Source: Streptomyces xanthophaeus (GTDB taxonomy: Bacteria > Actinomycetota > Actinomycetes > Streptomycetales > Streptomycetaceae). Taken from it: DNA of 64,000 nt. The translations under genes and the position numbers were made by a program. Positions 53,671-63,270 of this stretch are shown one piece after another (the first letter of the stretch is position 1; every line of letters begins with the position of its first letter). The stretch spans positions 1-64,000 of the forward strand of contig NZ_JOFT01000036.1 of assembly GCF_000725805.1 (NCBI RefSeq). The letters are read 5' to 3'. Below the pieces are notes generated by a model. It saw only the letters and a list, made by a program, of their open reading frames with translations, was not told where the DNA came from and made no database searches.

Positions 53671-54381
53671 CTAAGGCCACAGCAGTTCGCGGAGCCAGCC
53701 GTTCGCGTCGCTCGCGTCGGTCCCGTCCTTGCGGCGGTAGCGCAGCCGGGTGTGGCGGCGGGCGGCGTCGCCCTGGAAGAACTCGGCCTCGGCGGGCTCC
53801 AGGACGTACCGGGTCCAGGTCGGGGCCGGCGCGTCCGGTTCCGCCTCGGCACGCGCCCAGGCGGCCGCCGAGGCCCGTTCCAGCTCCTCCCGGGAGCCGA
53901 GGGGCTCGCTCTGCCGTCCCGTCAGTGCCGCGGCCAGCGCGCCGCGCGAGCGTACGGCCAGGTCCGCCCGGCTCTCCTCCTGCCCGCACGCGGTGACCCG
54001 GCCCCGGATGCGCACCTGCCGGCCCACGGCGGGCCAGTAGAAGGCCAGCGCGGCCTCGGGCTGCCCGGCCAGCTGCCTGCCCTTGGCGCTGGTGGAGTGC
54101 GAGGCGAAGTGCCAGCCGCGGGCATCGGCGTCGTGCAGCATCAGGATGCGCACGTCGGGCCGTCCCCGGTCGTCCACCGTCGCCAGGCTCATCGTGTGCG
54201 GCTCGGGCTGCCCCGCCGCGGCGGCGTGCAGGAACCACTCCCGGAACAGCGGCAGGGGCGCGTCCGGCGCGGCCCCGGTGTCGAAGGCGGGGAGCGGGTT
54301 CTCCCATACGCGCAGGGAGTGCAGGGCGGCCCGGAACTCCTCGCCGCCCCTGCCGTCGGTCTCGCTGTTCTGGCTCGTCAT
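53671..54381 (-). CDS. pdxH: Pyridoxine/pyridoxamine 5'-phosphate oxidase
   Basis: A 236-residue FMN oxidase forming pyridoxal 5'-phosphate. Recognised blocks are EPHTMSLATVDDRGRPDVRILMLHDADARGWHFASHSTSAKGRQL (FMN binding), AALAFYWPAVGRQVRIRGRVT and the C-terminal RRHTRLRYRR. Slightly longer than the usual ~215. It converges on the surface-protein gene with a 22-base gap and is divergent from the small membrane protein gene by 24 bases. Confidence 0.9.
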   Translation of the reverse strand: MTSQNSETDGRGGEEFRAALHSLRVWENPLPAFDTGAAPDAPLPLFREWFLHAAAAGQPEPHTMSLATVDDRGRPDVRILMLHDADARGWHFASHSTSAKGRQLAGQPEAALAFYWPAVGRQVRIRGRVTACGQEESRADLAVRSRGALAAALTGRQSEPLGSREELERASAAAWARAEAEPDAPAPTWTRYVLEPAEAEFFQGDAARRHTRLRYRRKDGTDASDANGWLRELLWP

Positions 54382-54405
54382 GGCGTCAGGCTAGGGTGCG
54401 GGCCC

Positions 54406-54987
54406 ATGAACGTGCACAGAGGTGTGGCGAGGGCCCTGTTCGCCCTCGCCGCGATACTTGCCGGGGCGGCGGTCCTCGCCCCGCTGTACCACCGGCCCGG
54501 CGGATACGCCCTGCTGGCCGAACTCGACGAACCCCTGGTCGTGGGCTCCCTCGCGGCCCTCGCCCTGGCCGGGGCCGCCGGACTCTCCTCCCGCCGCAAG
54601 GGCCTGCGTACGGCTGCGGCCCACGGTCTGGTGTGGGCGGTCGTCCTGGGTGCGTCGTGCGTCCCGGTCTACCTGATCGCGACCGACCCCTTCCCCTCCG
54701 TCGAGTACGACGTGCCGGCCCCGGACGGCGTCGCGCGCCGCCTGGTGGTGGAGCGCACCTCGGCGCTGACCGACCCGGTCTGGGAGGTCTACGTGGACGA
54801 CGGCAGCTTCCCGACGGCCCGCCGCTGGCCGGTGGCCCGGTTCGACGAGCTGGTGCCCTGGCCGCAGGGCGTCCGCGACGCGGAATGGGCCTCCCCGGAC
54901 GTCATCCGCCTGATCGACTTCGACCACCAGCCGCATCTGATCGAACTCTCCCCGCAGGGCCGCCCGTTGAGCAGCCTGGTCTGGTGA
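54406..54987 (+). CDS. Hypothetical membrane protein
   Basis: A 193-residue protein with three hydrophobic segments (LFALAAILAGAAVLAPLY, VVGSLAALALAGAAGL, GLVWAVVLGASCVPVYLI) followed by an ~85-residue soluble C-terminal domain (RRLVVERTSALTDPVWEVYVDDG, IRLIDFDHQPHLIEL). I do not recognise the family. No link with the catabolic set is visible. Confidence 0.65.
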   Translation: MNVHRGVARALFALAAILAGAAVLAPLYHRPGGYALLAELDEPLVVGSLAALALAGAAGLSSRRKGLRTAAAHGLVWAVVLGASCVPVYLIATDPFPSVEYDVPAPDGVARRLVVERTSALTDPVWEVYVDDGSFPTARRWPVARFDELVPWPQGVRDAEWASPDVIRLIDFDHQPHLIELSPQGRPLSSLVW

Positions 54988-55002
54988 GGAGCGGGGCCGG
55001 GG

Positions 55003-56232
55003 TCAGTCCCGGCCCAGGATCACCGTCCCCGAGGAGCAGAACCAGCCGCCCGTGCCCGAGGCCAGCGCCACCTCGGGCAGCCGGCCGCCGGACTTGGTCA
55101 CCTGGCCCGCCCCCGCCTCGCCGCGGAGCTGGCGGACGGCCTCGACCAGGAGGAAGAGGCCGCGCATGCCGGGGTGGCAGGCCGAGAGGCCGCCGCCGTC
55201 GGTGTTGACCGGGAGCTCGCCTTCGCGCAGCAGGCGGCCCTTCTCCACGAAGGCGCCGCCCTCGCCCTTCGCGCAGAAGCCGAGGTCCTCCAGGGTCACC
55301 AGGGTCATGTAGGTGAAGGCGTCGTAGATCTCGGCGAGGTCCACGTCCGCGGGGGTGAGGCCCGCCCGTTCGAAGGCGACCCGGCCCGAGACCGCGGCCG
55401 GGGACACGGTGAAGTCGTCCCACTGCGACATGGTGGTGTGGGAGACGGAGGTGCCCGAGCCCAGGATCCACACGGGTGCCTTGGCGGTGTCCGGTACGTA
55501 GTCCTCCGCCACCAGGAGCACCGCGCAGCCGCCGTCCGAGCGGATGCAGCAGTGCAGCTTGGTGAAGGGGTCCGCGATCATGTCCCCGGAGAGGACCTCC
55601 TCGACGGTGATGGGCTCGCGGAACATCGCGTCCGGGTTGGTGGCCGCGTTCGCCCTTGCCTGGACGGCCACTTCGGCGAGCTGCTCCAGCGTCGTGCCGT
55701 ACTCGTGCATGTGGCGGCGGGCGGCCATCGCGTACTTGGAGACCAGGGTGTGCCCGTACGGGACCTCGAACTGGAGCGGCCCGCGCGCGCCGAAGGAGAG
55801 GTTCGAGGTCCGGCGCCGCGCCTTGATGTCGGCGCGGGCGGTGGATCCGTAGACCAGCAGGACGGCGTTCGCGTGCCCGGCCGCGATGGCGTCGGCCGCG
55901 TGGGCGGCCATGACCTCCCAGGTGGAGCCGCCGACGGAGGTGGAGTCGACCCAGGTGGGGCGCAGGCCCAGGTACTCGGCGACTTCGACCGGTGCGAGGA
56001 CGCCGAGGCCGGCCGAGGCGAAGCCGTCGATGACGGAGCGGTCCAGGCCGGAGTCGGCGAGCGCCCGGCGGGCGGCCTGCGCGTGCAGGGCGTAGGGGGT
56101 GGGGCCGTCCACCCGCCCGCAGTCGGAGAGGGCGACGCCGGCCACCGCGACCCTGCGGCGGGGGCGGGCCGTGGGTCCGGATACGAGTCCGGAGGTGGGT
56201 CCGGAGGTGGGTCCAGATGTGAGTCCAGGCAT
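55003..56232 (-). CDS. Thiolase-fold lipid-transfer/aldolase protein (Ltp2-like)
   Basis: A 409-residue thiolase-superfamily protein. Diagnostic parts are RRVAVAGVALSDCG, VDSTSVGGSTWEVMAAHAADAI, LAEIYDAFTYMTLVTLEDLGF and NTDGGGLSACHPGM. The classical thiolase nucleophile Cys appears as Ser/Gly (TSVGGSTW), as in non-thiolytic SCP-x homologues such as Ltp2, which perform retro-aldol cleavage with a DUF35 partner. The N-terminus carries four imperfect SGPT repeats. Operator H is 16 bases upstream. Partner candidate: the OB-fold protein at 49.7 kb. Confidence 0.83.
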   Translation of the reverse strand: MPGLTSGPTSGPTSGLVSGPTARPRRRVAVAGVALSDCGRVDGPTPYALHAQAARRALADSGLDRSVIDGFASAGLGVLAPVEVAEYLGLRPTWVDSTSVGGSTWEVMAAHAADAIAAGHANAVLLVYGSTARADIKARRRTSNLSFGARGPLQFEVPYGHTLVSKYAMAARRHMHEYGTTLEQLAEVAVQARANAATNPDAMFREPITVEEVLSGDMIADPFTKLHCCIRSDGGCAVLLVAEDYVPDTAKAPVWILGSGTSVSHTTMSQWDDFTVSPAAVSGRVAFERAGLTPADVDLAEIYDAFTYMTLVTLEDLGFCAKGEGGAFVEKGRLLREGELPVNTDGGGLSACHPGMRGLFLLVEAVRQLRGEAGAGQVTKSGGRLPEVALASGTGGWFCSSGTVILGRD

Positions 56233-56247
56233 GGAAGGACGGTATAT

Positions 56248-56262
56248 CTGACGAGACGTCAG
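56248..56262. promoter_or_regulatory. Operator H: CTGACGAGACGTCAG
   Basis: A match at every fixed position of CTGACGNNNCGTCAG, 16 bases upstream of the thiolase-like gene (minus strand). Confidence 0.8.
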
Positions 56263-56328
56263 ATGCTAGACCTTGCCGTGCAACCCGCCCCCGCCGCCCC
56301 CTGTGCATCTGTCCCCGCCGGGCCTAAC

Positions 56329-56343
56329 ATGACGGCCCGTCAG
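56329..56343. promoter_or_regulatory. Operator I: ATGACGGCCCGTCAG
   Basis: One changed base at the outer position, 21 bases before the acyl-CoA dehydrogenase ATG. With operator H, 81 bases apart, it flanks a divergent promoter region as A and B do at 31.6 kb. Confidence 0.78.
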
Positions 56344-56363
56344 ACACGGGGAGGAGCCCGACG

Positions 56364-57641
56364 ATGGATGCCGCCTTCACCGCGGAGCAGGACGAGATGC
56401 GCCGCACCCTGCGCGAGATCCTGGGCAAACGCTGCGGCCCGGACGAGGTCAAGGCCGCCGTCCGCACCGCCGCCGGACACGATCACGAGCTGTGGCAGCA
56501 GCTCGCCCGGCAGCTCGGGCTGCCCGGGACCGCCGTCGCCGAGGAGTACGGCGGCGTCGGCTGCACCCCCGCCGACCTGGCCTTGGCCTGCGAGGAGACC
56601 GGGCGGGCACTGCTGCCCTCCCCGCTGCTGGCCACCGCCGTGCTCGGCGTGCCGCTGATCACCGCCCTCGGCACCGAGGCCCAGCGCGCCGCGCTGCTGC
56701 CCCCGCTCGCGGCGGGCGGGCTGACCGCCGCCCTCGCCGTCCCCGGCCCGGCCCTGGCCACCGCGCTCGCGCTCACCGGCGACAACACCGACGGGGAGTG
56801 GTCGGGGGGCGGCCGGGCCGGCGGGGTGCAGGCCCGCGCCGACGCGGGCGGCGACGGCTGGCGGCTCTACGGGGAGAGCGCCCAGGTGCTCGACGGGCAC
56901 AGTGCCTCCGTGCTGCTCGTCGCCGCGCACACCGGTGGCTTCGCCCGCAGCCGCACCCTGCTGTTCCTGGTCCGGGGTGACGCGCCCGGCCTCGTCCGCA
57001 GTCGGCAGGCCGTCCTCGACGAGACCCGCCCGCAGGCCAGGATCCAGCTGCGGGACGTACCCGCGGAGCTGCTCGGAGAGGACGGGGCGGACGTGCTCGG
57101 CGCCCTCGCCGCCACCGGGCGCACCGCCTGCGCGGCCCTGGCCGCCGAGGCGGTCGGCGCGGCCGGGCAGGCGCTCGCCCGCACCGTGGAGTACGTGCGC
57201 CGGCGCGAGCAGTTCGGCCGCCCCATCGGCTCGTTCCAGGCGGTCAAGCACCGCCTCGCGGACCTGTACGTACAGGTGCAGGCGGCCAGGTCGGCGGCCT
57301 ACTACGCCGCCTGGGACCCCGAGCAGGGCGGCCTCGCCCTCGCCCAGGCCCTGGAGGCCCTGCGGATCACCGCGGGCGAGGCCATCCAGCTGCACGGCGG
57401 CATCGGTTTCACCTGGGAGCACGACGCGCACCTCTACTTCAAACGGGCCGCCGCCGACGAGCTGCTGTTCGGCCCCGTGCACCGGCTGCGCGCGCACGCC
57501 GCGGACCGCGCGGGCCTGTTCGCGCCCGCGCACGCCTCCGCGACCGGACCGGCAACCGAGTCCGCGACCGAGCCCGCGACGGCGCACCCGCCCGCGGCCG
57601 CGACCGCCCCGACATCCCTCACCGAAAGGGTGGCCGTCTGA
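56364..57641 (+). CDS. Acyl-CoA dehydrogenase-like, second beta-type subunit
   Basis: A 425-residue protein with the C-terminal dehydrogenase pattern RREQFGRPIGSFQAVKHRLADLYVQ and IQLHGGIGFTWEHDAHLYFKRA. The middle domain lacks the SEPxAGSD signature, as in the short subunit at 34.1 kb. The last ~35 residues are a Pro/Ala/Thr-rich tail (ATGPATESATEPATAHPP). It may pair with the alpha-type enzyme at 39.5 kb. Overlaps the next gene by one base (TGATG). Confidence 0.82.
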   Translation: MDAAFTAEQDEMRRTLREILGKRCGPDEVKAAVRTAAGHDHELWQQLARQLGLPGTAVAEEYGGVGCTPADLALACEETGRALLPSPLLATAVLGVPLITALGTEAQRAALLPPLAAGGLTAALAVPGPALATALALTGDNTDGEWSGGGRAGGVQARADAGGDGWRLYGESAQVLDGHSASVLLVAAHTGGFARSRTLLFLVRGDAPGLVRSRQAVLDETRPQARIQLRDVPAELLGEDGADVLGALAATGRTACAALAAEAVGAAGQALARTVEYVRRREQFGRPIGSFQAVKHRLADLYVQVQAARSAAYYAAWDPEQGGLALAQALEALRITAGEAIQLHGGIGFTWEHDAHLYFKRAAADELLFGPVHRLRAHAADRAGLFAPAHASATGPATESATEPATAHPPAAATAPTSLTERVAV

Positions 57642-58114
57642 TGGCTCCCGGCGTCAAGCTGATGCAGAAGGTCTCCTCGACCATGCTGTTCGCCAAGATC
57701 GCACCGCACTTCATCCCCGCCATGGACCGCGCCGTGCACAAGCTCACCCGGGGCAGGGTGCTGCTCAGCGCCCAGATGCTGCCGGGCGTGATCCTGACCG
57801 CCAAGGGCGCCAGGACCGGCGAGCCGCGCACCACCCCGCTCGCCTGCATGCCGGAGGACGGCGGGACGAGCTGGCTGCTGATCGGCTCCAACTTCGGCCG
57901 GCCCGGGCACCCGGCGTGGACCGGCAACCTGCTCAAGCACCCGGACGCGGACGTGAGTTGGAAGGGCCAGGACATCGCGGTGCGGGCCCGGCTGCTGGAG
58001 GGCGAGGAACGCGCGACGGCATGGAGTGCGGTGCTGAAGTTCTGGCCGCCGTACGCGACGTACCAGGCGCGCATCGAGCGCGAGATCCGGCTGTTCCGCC
58101 TGGAGCGTCGCTGA
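57641..58114 (+). CDS. Deazaflavin (F420)-dependent nitroreductase-family protein
   Basis: A 157-residue split-barrel protein of the Ddn family. Segments ILTAKGARTGEPRTTPLACMPEDGG, SNFGRPGHPAWTGNLLKHPDADV and ATAWSAVLKFWPPYATYQARI match the pattern of F420H2-dependent reductases such as Rv3547. It would reduce a conjugated C=C bond or quinone-like intermediate using F420H2, which streptomycetes make. It is the second gene of the operon under operator I. Confidence 0.85.
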   Translation: MAPGVKLMQKVSSTMLFAKIAPHFIPAMDRAVHKLTRGRVLLSAQMLPGVILTAKGARTGEPRTTPLACMPEDGGTSWLLIGSNFGRPGHPAWTGNLLKHPDADVSWKGQDIAVRARLLEGEERATAWSAVLKFWPPYATYQARIEREIRLFRLERR

Positions 58115-58212
58115 TCGCAGGCAGTTCGTGAGGTGCCGTCACCCGGGGTGGGTGTGCGGGCGGGGCCGGCCGGGCCGGCGTGGAGGGCGGCGGACCCGGG
58201 GAGGGTCCGCCG

Positions 58213-58860
58213 TCACTTGGTCGGCTTCTTGCCGGTGATGCCCAGGTGGACGAGGAGGGCCAGGTTCGGCTTGAGCTCGGCCTGCTTGACGCCCCAGGTC
58301 TGGAAGCCCTTCTGGTGCGAGGCGACCGCAGCCAGCATGGCGACCAGGGAACCGGCCATGGCCGCCGGGCTGAGGTCCTTGTCGACCTTGCCCTTGGCCT
58401 GGAGCTCCTTCATCGATTCGGTGAGGGAGTTGGTGACCGAGTTCAGGATCTTCATGCGGATCTTGTAGAACCGCTTGTCGCCCTCGGCCGCGCCGAGGTC
58501 GACGACCCGCAGGATCGCGTCGTTGCGCCGCCAGAAGTCCAGGAAGCCCTCGACGAGTTCCTCGGCCGCCGCCCAGCCGGCCTTGCCGACCCAGGTGCGG
58601 CCCTCGACGAGCGAGGTCAACTGCGCGCCTTCGGTCGCCATTTGCTCGGCGATCTCCAGGACGGCGCCCTCGACGTCCGGGAAGTACTGGTAGAAGGTCG
58701 CGGGGGAGGTGCCGGCCTTGCGGGCGACGTCGATCACTTTGACGTCGCGGTACGGCGAGGAGCTGAGCATCTCGCTCAGGCAGTCGAGCAGCTTCTGCCG
58801 CGTCGCCTGGCCGCGCCGGCCGGCGACACGCCCGTCGACGGTGCGTACTTGTCCTGTCAT
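58213..58860 (-). CDS. TetR-family transcriptional regulator, candidate repressor of the catabolic regulon
   Basis: A 215-residue TetR protein. The HTH is KVIDVARKAGTSPATFYQYFPDVEGAVLEIAEQM near residues 39-72. The remaining helical domain (WVGKAGWAAAEELVEGFLDFWRRNDAILRVVDL) should bind the ligand, likely an acyl-CoA. It is the only TetR gene in the window and lies at the edge of the region holding the shared palindromes. A weak copy of the palindrome (J) overlaps its own ATG, suggesting autoregulation. Confidence 0.85.
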   Translation of the reverse strand: MTGQVRTVDGRVAGRRGQATRQKLLDCLSEMLSSSPYRDVKVIDVARKAGTSPATFYQYFPDVEGAVLEIAEQMATEGAQLTSLVEGRTWVGKAGWAAAEELVEGFLDFWRRNDAILRVVDLGAAEGDKRFYKIRMKILNSVTNSLTESMKELQAKGKVDKDLSPAAMAGSLVAMLAAVASHQKGFQTWGVKQAELKPNLALLVHLGITGKKPTK

Positions 58861-58868
58861 GCCGTCAG
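58854..58868. promoter_or_regulatory. Operator J (degenerate) over the TetR start codon
   Basis: On the plus strand CTGTCATGCCGTCAG: one half-site is perfect (CGTCAG) and the other has two mismatches. It covers the ATG of the TetR gene, so binding could block its own transcription start or elongation. Confidence 0.5.
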
Positions 58869-59190
58869 CTTACCGAGGGGTGATCGGCGCGCTATTCGGC
58901 CGCCTGCAAATGGGGTTACGGGGTCATTGGCCTGGGCGGGAGCCCGTCGGGGCGGGCCGCGGACGCGGATTTCGGCCGGGCGTGGCGCCCGTACGGCGCC
59001 GACGCGGCGCCGGCGGGGCGCGAGCGTGCCGCCGGGCACACCGCCGGGACCGCCGTCGGGCGCGTCGTCCCGTTCCGCGAGATTTCCCCCGATTAGTCTT
59101 ATCAACAGGCTGTGGACAAGTTTTCGGGCGGATCATGGCTGGGAGAAGTGGGAGGGTACACACCCCCGCACAACGGAAGGAACCGGGCTC
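58869..59190. other. Divergent intergenic region, TetR / VOC gene
   Basis: About 320 bases, very GC-rich in the middle. A TGTGGACAA at 59111-59119 matches the streptomycete DnaA-box core. No further copy of the 15-bp palindrome is seen apart from J. Confidence 0.5.
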
Positions 59191-59985
59191 ATGGCCGCAT
59201 TCGCGGAAGGCGAACCCTGCTGGGTGGACGCCTCGCTTCCGGACGTCGAGGCGGGCAAGCGCTTCTACGGCGAGCTCTTCGGGTGGACCTTCGGCGGCAG
59301 TGCGGGCGCCGAGTACGGGGGCTACACACAGGCCTACAGCCACGGGCGCAACGTCGCCGCCCTCGCCCCCAAGCCCGACGGCCGGATGCCCACCGTATGG
59401 GGGATCTACCTGTACACCTCCGACGCCTACGCCTGTGCCCAGCGCATCCGCGCCGCGGGCGGCCAGCTCGTGATGGACCCCATGCCCGTCGGCCCGTACG
59501 GCACGGCCGGGATGGCCGCGGACCCCGGCGGGGCCGTCTTCGGCCTTTGGCAGCCCGGCACCCACCACGGCTTCGAGGCCCAGCAGGAACCGAACAGCTA
59601 CTGCTGGACCGAGGTGTACACCCGGGCCCGCGAAGCCGTCGACGACTTCTACGCCAAGGTCTTCGGCTACGTCCCGCAGGACCAGGACGACGCCGGGGTC
59701 GACTACCGCATCTGGTCCCCGCCCGGCAAGGCGCCCGGACCGGACACCGCCGTCATGGGCCGCAGCATGATCACCGACGCCTTCCCGGCGATCATGCCCG
59801 CGCATTTCCTCGCCTACTTCGCCGTCCCGGACTGCGACCAGGCCGTGATCACGGTGCAGCGCCTCGGCGGGCGCGTCACCGCCGATCCCTTCGACACGCC
59901 GTACGGCCGGATCGCCGTCGTCGCCGACAATCAGGGGGCCGTCTTCGGGCTCCTGTCGGAACCCAGGACGAACCCGGCCGCGTAG
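59191..59985 (+). CDS. Two-domain VOC-fold protein directly upstream of afsK
   Basis: A 264-residue protein with two glyoxalase-like halves (EPCWVDASLPDVEAGKRFYGELFGWTF; NSYCWTEVYTRAREAVDDFYAKVFGY), paralogous to the protein at 43.2 kb. ATG 59191 follows GGAAGGAACC. It precedes the AfsK-type kinase gene by 160 bases on the same strand. I recall that an AfsK-binding inhibitor, KbpA, of similar size is encoded next to afsK in S. coelicolor. Whether this is that protein needs checking. Confidence 0.75.
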   Translation: MAAFAEGEPCWVDASLPDVEAGKRFYGELFGWTFGGSAGAEYGGYTQAYSHGRNVAALAPKPDGRMPTVWGIYLYTSDAYACAQRIRAAGGQLVMDPMPVGPYGTAGMAADPGGAVFGLWQPGTHHGFEAQQEPNSYCWTEVYTRAREAVDDFYAKVFGYVPQDQDDAGVDYRIWSPPGKAPGPDTAVMGRSMITDAFPAIMPAHFLAYFAVPDCDQAVITVQRLGGRVTADPFDTPYGRIAVVADNQGAVFGLLSEPRTNPAA

Positions 59986-60145
59986 CCGGGGCCGTACCCC
60001 GCGCGGGCCTGACAGAATCGGGTTGCGCGACCCGGGCGGCGCCCGGGGGTGAGACGCTGCGCGGGGCCAGGCCCCGCGCCGGTGCGCGTGCTGGTGGAAA
60101 CGGGTCCGGAGAGAGGACCCGTACGGGGAGGTGTGGAGGCGAGTG

Positions 60146-62566
60146 GTGGAGCAGCTGACGCAGCACGACCCGAGACGGATCGGCCCCTTCGAGGTGCTGG
60201 GACGGCTCGGCGCCGGCGGCATGGGGCTGGTCTATCTCGCGCGGTCGGCGTCCGGACGGCGTGTCGCGATCAAGACGGTGCGCACCGAGCTCGCCGAGGA
60301 CCAGCTCTTCCGCGTGCGCTTCACCCGCGAGGTGGAGGCGGCGCGCGCCGTGTCCGGCTTCTACACCGCGGCCGTGGTCGACGCCGACCCGCGGGCCGCC
60401 GTCCCGTGGCTGACCACCGCCTACGTCCCGGCCCCCTCCCTGGAGGAGATCGTCAACGAGTGCGGGCCCATGCCCGCGCAGGCCGTACGGTGGCTCGCCG
60501 CCGGGATCGCCGAGGCCCTGCAGTCCATCCACGGCGCCGGCCTGGTCCACCGCGACCTGAAGCCCTCGAACGTCCTCGTCGTCGAGGACGGGCCGCGCGT
60601 GATCGACTTCGGCATCGCCAGCGGCGTCTCCAACACCCGCCTGACCATGACGAACGTCGCCGTCGGCACCCCCGCGTACATGTCGCCCGAGCAGGCGAAG
60701 GACTCGCGCAGCGTCAAGGGCGCCAGCGACGTCTTCTCGCTCGGCTCCACCCTCGTCTTCGCCGCCACCGGCCACCCTCCCTACAGCGGGGCCAACCCGG
60801 TGGAGACGGTCTTCATGCTGCTGCGCGAGGGGCCCAACCTGGAGGGGCTGCCCGAGGAACTGCGGCCGCTGATCGATTCCTGCATGCAGATGGACGCCAC
60901 CCTGCGTCCCACCCCGGCCGACCTCCAGGCCCAGCTGGCCCCCCACCTCTTCGAGGGCGACGACGAGAGCGGGACCGCCTCCGCGTGGCTGCCCGGGCGG
61001 GCCGTCGCGATGATCGAGGCCCGGCGGGCGGGAAACCGTACGCCCCCCGCACCCGTGGTCCCCTCGCCCGGCCCCGCGTCCCGCCCGGGCTCCGGCTCCG
61101 GCGCGGGATCCCGCGGACCGCTCTCCGGCCCGGCCACGCACCGCCGCCAGCGCGGCGTCGACCCCTGGCTGGACCCGCGTACGGGCCAGGCCGTGCCGCA
61201 GCGCCCGCAGCACCCGCCCATGTCCCCGGTCCACTCCGGCGACCCCGTCCGCCTCGGCGGCTCCCCGGTGCCGATCGGGCCCGGCCCGCGCGCCACCGCC
61301 GCGGCCCCCGCCGGACACGGCGCCGCCGACTCGGCGACCGGCTGGATCCGCCCCCCGGGCGGCTCGTCCGCCGCGTCCGTCGCCGCTCCCGCCACCGGCC
61401 CGGCCGTGCCGGGCCCCGGCCCGGCTCCGGACAGCGGCCGCTGGCGCCCGTGGCGCTTCCGCATGTCCAACGAGGTCTGGGGCACCCCCACCGTCGCCGG
61501 CGACCTGCTCTACGTCACCTCCTTCGAGGTGCACGCCCTGGACGTGGCCAGCGGCCGCCGCCAGTTCAAGACCCGCGACGTGGCCTGGTCCATGGCCGTC
61601 TCCGACGGCCGCATCCACGCCTCCGACGGCCCCTCCCTCTACGCGCTCGACGCCACCGACGGCTCCGAACGCTGGCGGCTGTCCACCGACGCCTGGGTGT
61701 ACGCCCTGCGCGCCGAGCGGGGCACCGTCATCACCGCCACCCGCGGCGGCGGCGTCCAGGGCTGGGAGTCCTCGAACGGCCAGAAGCTGTGGGAGCTGAC
61801 CGGCGCCCAGAGCGACTTCGAGACCCCGGAAGCCGCCCCGGTCCTGCACGACGGCACGGTGTACGTGTGGCAGGACGCGCGGCTGCGCGCCCTCGACGCC
61901 CGCACCGGCCGCGAGTCCTGGTCCTACCCGGTCGGCGACGCCGGGTCCTGCGGGAACGTCCCCGTACGGGTCACCCCCGCCCCCGACGGCAACGTCTACG
62001 TCAGCGCCGGCACCCGCGTGCTGTCCGTGGACCGGGCCTCGGGCCGGGTCCGCTGGCACTTCGAGGCCCCCGCCGTGTTCCTGGCGCCCCCGGCCTTCGC
62101 CCCGGGCCCCGCGGTGACCGGGGGCGGGGTCTACCTCGCCGACCACCTCGGCACCGTCTACGCCCTGGACGCCGCCACCGGCAAGGACCGCTGGCGCATC
62201 GCCACCGAGACGCGGTCCTCCACGGACCCGGTGCTGGTGGCCAACGGCAACGTCCACCTCGGCGCGGGCAGCGCCCTGTACACGCTCGACGCGGTCACCG
62301 GCACCCCGAAGTGGCGCTTCGCCGCGGGCGGCGAGATCACCGGCCTGCCGGCCGTGGCGGACGGCCGGGTGCACTTCGGCTCGGCGGACCACTGCCTGTA
62401 CACCCTGGATGCAGCGGGCGGCCAGCTCCGCTGGAAGCTGGCGACCGGCGGGGAGATCACCGGCGCCCCGGTCGCGGAGGCGGGCGTGGTGTACGCGTGC
62501 AGCAAGGACCGCTGCGTGTACGCCCTGGACGCGGCGAAGGGCACCGGCACCCGTACCAGCACCTGA
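60146..62566 (+). CDS. afsK: Serine/threonine protein kinase AfsK (kinase plus PQQ-type beta-propeller)
   Basis: An 806-residue kinase. The N-terminal kinase domain spans residues ~10-270, with Gly loop [19 protein letters not shown] Lys, HRDLKPSN catalytic loop, DFG as IDFGIAS, and [10 protein letters not shown]. The Pro-rich linker is ~285-435, followed by PQQ-like propeller repeats ([45 protein letters not shown]) to the end. No membrane helix is evident, as in S. coelicolor AfsK, which phosphorylates AfsR and affects antibiotic output and DivIVA-linked branching. GTG 60146 fits GGAGG spacing. Confidence 0.87.
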   Translation: MEQLTQHDPRRIGPFEVLGRLGAGGMGLVYLARSASGRRVAIKTVRTELAEDQLFRVRFTREVEAARAVSGFYTAAVVDADPRAAVPWLTTAYVPAPSLEEIVNECGPMPAQAVRWLAAGIAEALQSIHGAGLVHRDLKPSNVLVVEDGPRVIDFGIASGVSNTRLTMTNVAVGTPAYMSPEQAKDSRSVKGASDVFSLGSTLVFAATGHPPYSGANPVETVFMLLREGPNLEGLPEELRPLIDSCMQMDATLRPTPADLQAQLAPHLFEGDDESGTASAWLPGRAVAMIEARRAGNRTPPAPVVPSPGPASRPGSGSGAGSRGPLSGPATHRRQRGVDPWLDPRTGQAVPQRPQHPPMSPVHSGDPVRLGGSPVPIGPGPRATAAAPAGHGAADSATGWIRPPGGSSAASVAAPATGPAVPGPGPAPDSGRWRPWRFRMSNEVWGTPTVAGDLLYVTSFEVHALDVASGRRQFKTRDVAWSMAVSDGRIHASDGPSLYALDATDGSERWRLSTDAWVYALRAERGTVITATRGGGVQGWESSNGQKLWELTGAQSDFETPEAAPVLHDGTVYVWQDARLRALDARTGRESWSYPVGDAGSCGNVPVRVTPAPDGNVYVSAGTRVLSVDRASGRVRWHFEAPAVFLAPPAFAPGPAVTGGGVYLADHLGTVYALDAATGKDRWRIATETRSSTDPVLVANGNVHLGAGSALYTLDAVTGTPKWRFAAGGEITGLPAVADGRVHFGSADHCLYTLDAAGGQLRWKLATGGEITGAPVAEAGVVYACSKDRCVYALDAAKGTGTRTST

Positions 62567-62571
62567 CGCGG

Positions 62572-62606
62572 GCGGGGCCCGCCGCCCGACGGCGTCGGGG
62601 CCCCGC
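62572..62606 (+). terminator. Terminator after afsK
   Basis: GCGGGGCC (62572-62579) pairs with GGCCCCGC (62599-62606). An inner 5-bp stem CGCCG/CGGCG shortens the loop. Confidence 0.7.
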
Positions 62607-62645
62607 TGAGTCGCGCAGCGCACCGGGAGTGACAGGATGGACCCC

Positions 62646-63140
62646 ATGAGCAACGTTTTCTTCGACATCACCATCGACGGTGCCCCCGCGGGCCGCATCG
62701 TCTTCAACCTGTTCGACGAGGTCGTTCCGAAGACCGCCCGCAACTTCCGCGAGCTGGCCACCGGCCAGAACGGCTACGGCTACGCGGGCTCCGGCTTCCA
62801 CCGCGTCATCCCGCAGTTCATGCTCCAGGGCGGTGACTTCACCAACCACAACGGCACCGGCGGCAAGAGCATCTACGGCGAGAAGTTCGCGGACGAGAAC
62901 TTCGACCTCAAGCACGACCGCCCGTACCTGCTGTCGATGGCGAACGCCGGCCGCAACACCAACGGCTCGCAGTTCTTCATCACCACGATCGTCACCGGCT
63001 GGCTCGACGGCAAGCACGTCGTCTTCGGCGAGGTCGTCGAGGGCACCGAGATCGTCGACAAGATCGAGTCCCTGGGCTCCCAGTCGGGTGGCACCAAGGC
63101 CAAGATCGAGATCGCGGCTTCGGGCGTCGTCGAGGCCTGA
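62646..63140 (+). CDS. Peptidyl-prolyl cis-trans isomerase, cyclophilin type
   Basis: A 164-residue single-domain cyclophilin catalysing Xaa-Pro isomerisation. Active-site segments are [38 protein letters not shown] (with the catalytic-region Phe and Gln) and [15 protein letters not shown]. No signal peptide is present, so it is cytosolic. ATG 62646 is preferred over ATG 62637. A hairpin follows the stop. Confidence 0.93.
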   Translation: MSNVFFDITIDGAPAGRIVFNLFDEVVPKTARNFRELATGQNGYGYAGSGFHRVIPQFMLQGGDFTNHNGTGGKSIYGEKFADENFDLKHDRPYLLSMANAGRNTNGSQFFITTIVTGWLDGKHVVFGEVVEGTEIVDKIESLGSQSGGTKAKIEIAASGVVEA

Positions 63141-63164
63141 TCCGGCCCGGCCCGTACGACTGGA

Positions 63165-63196
63165 CGGCCCCGCCCCCTTCCCGGGGGCCGGGGCCG
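63165..63196. terminator. Terminator after the cyclophilin gene
   Basis: CGGCCCCG(CCCCC) pairs with (GGGGG)C-CGGGGCCG with one bulged base, between convergent genes. Confidence 0.65.
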
Positions 63197-63270
63197 CCGT
63201 CATGTCCGCGCACGGTCCCGCCGGGCGCCGGGACGGCCTACGGGCGCCCCTGCGGCCCCGGCCCGGGCGG

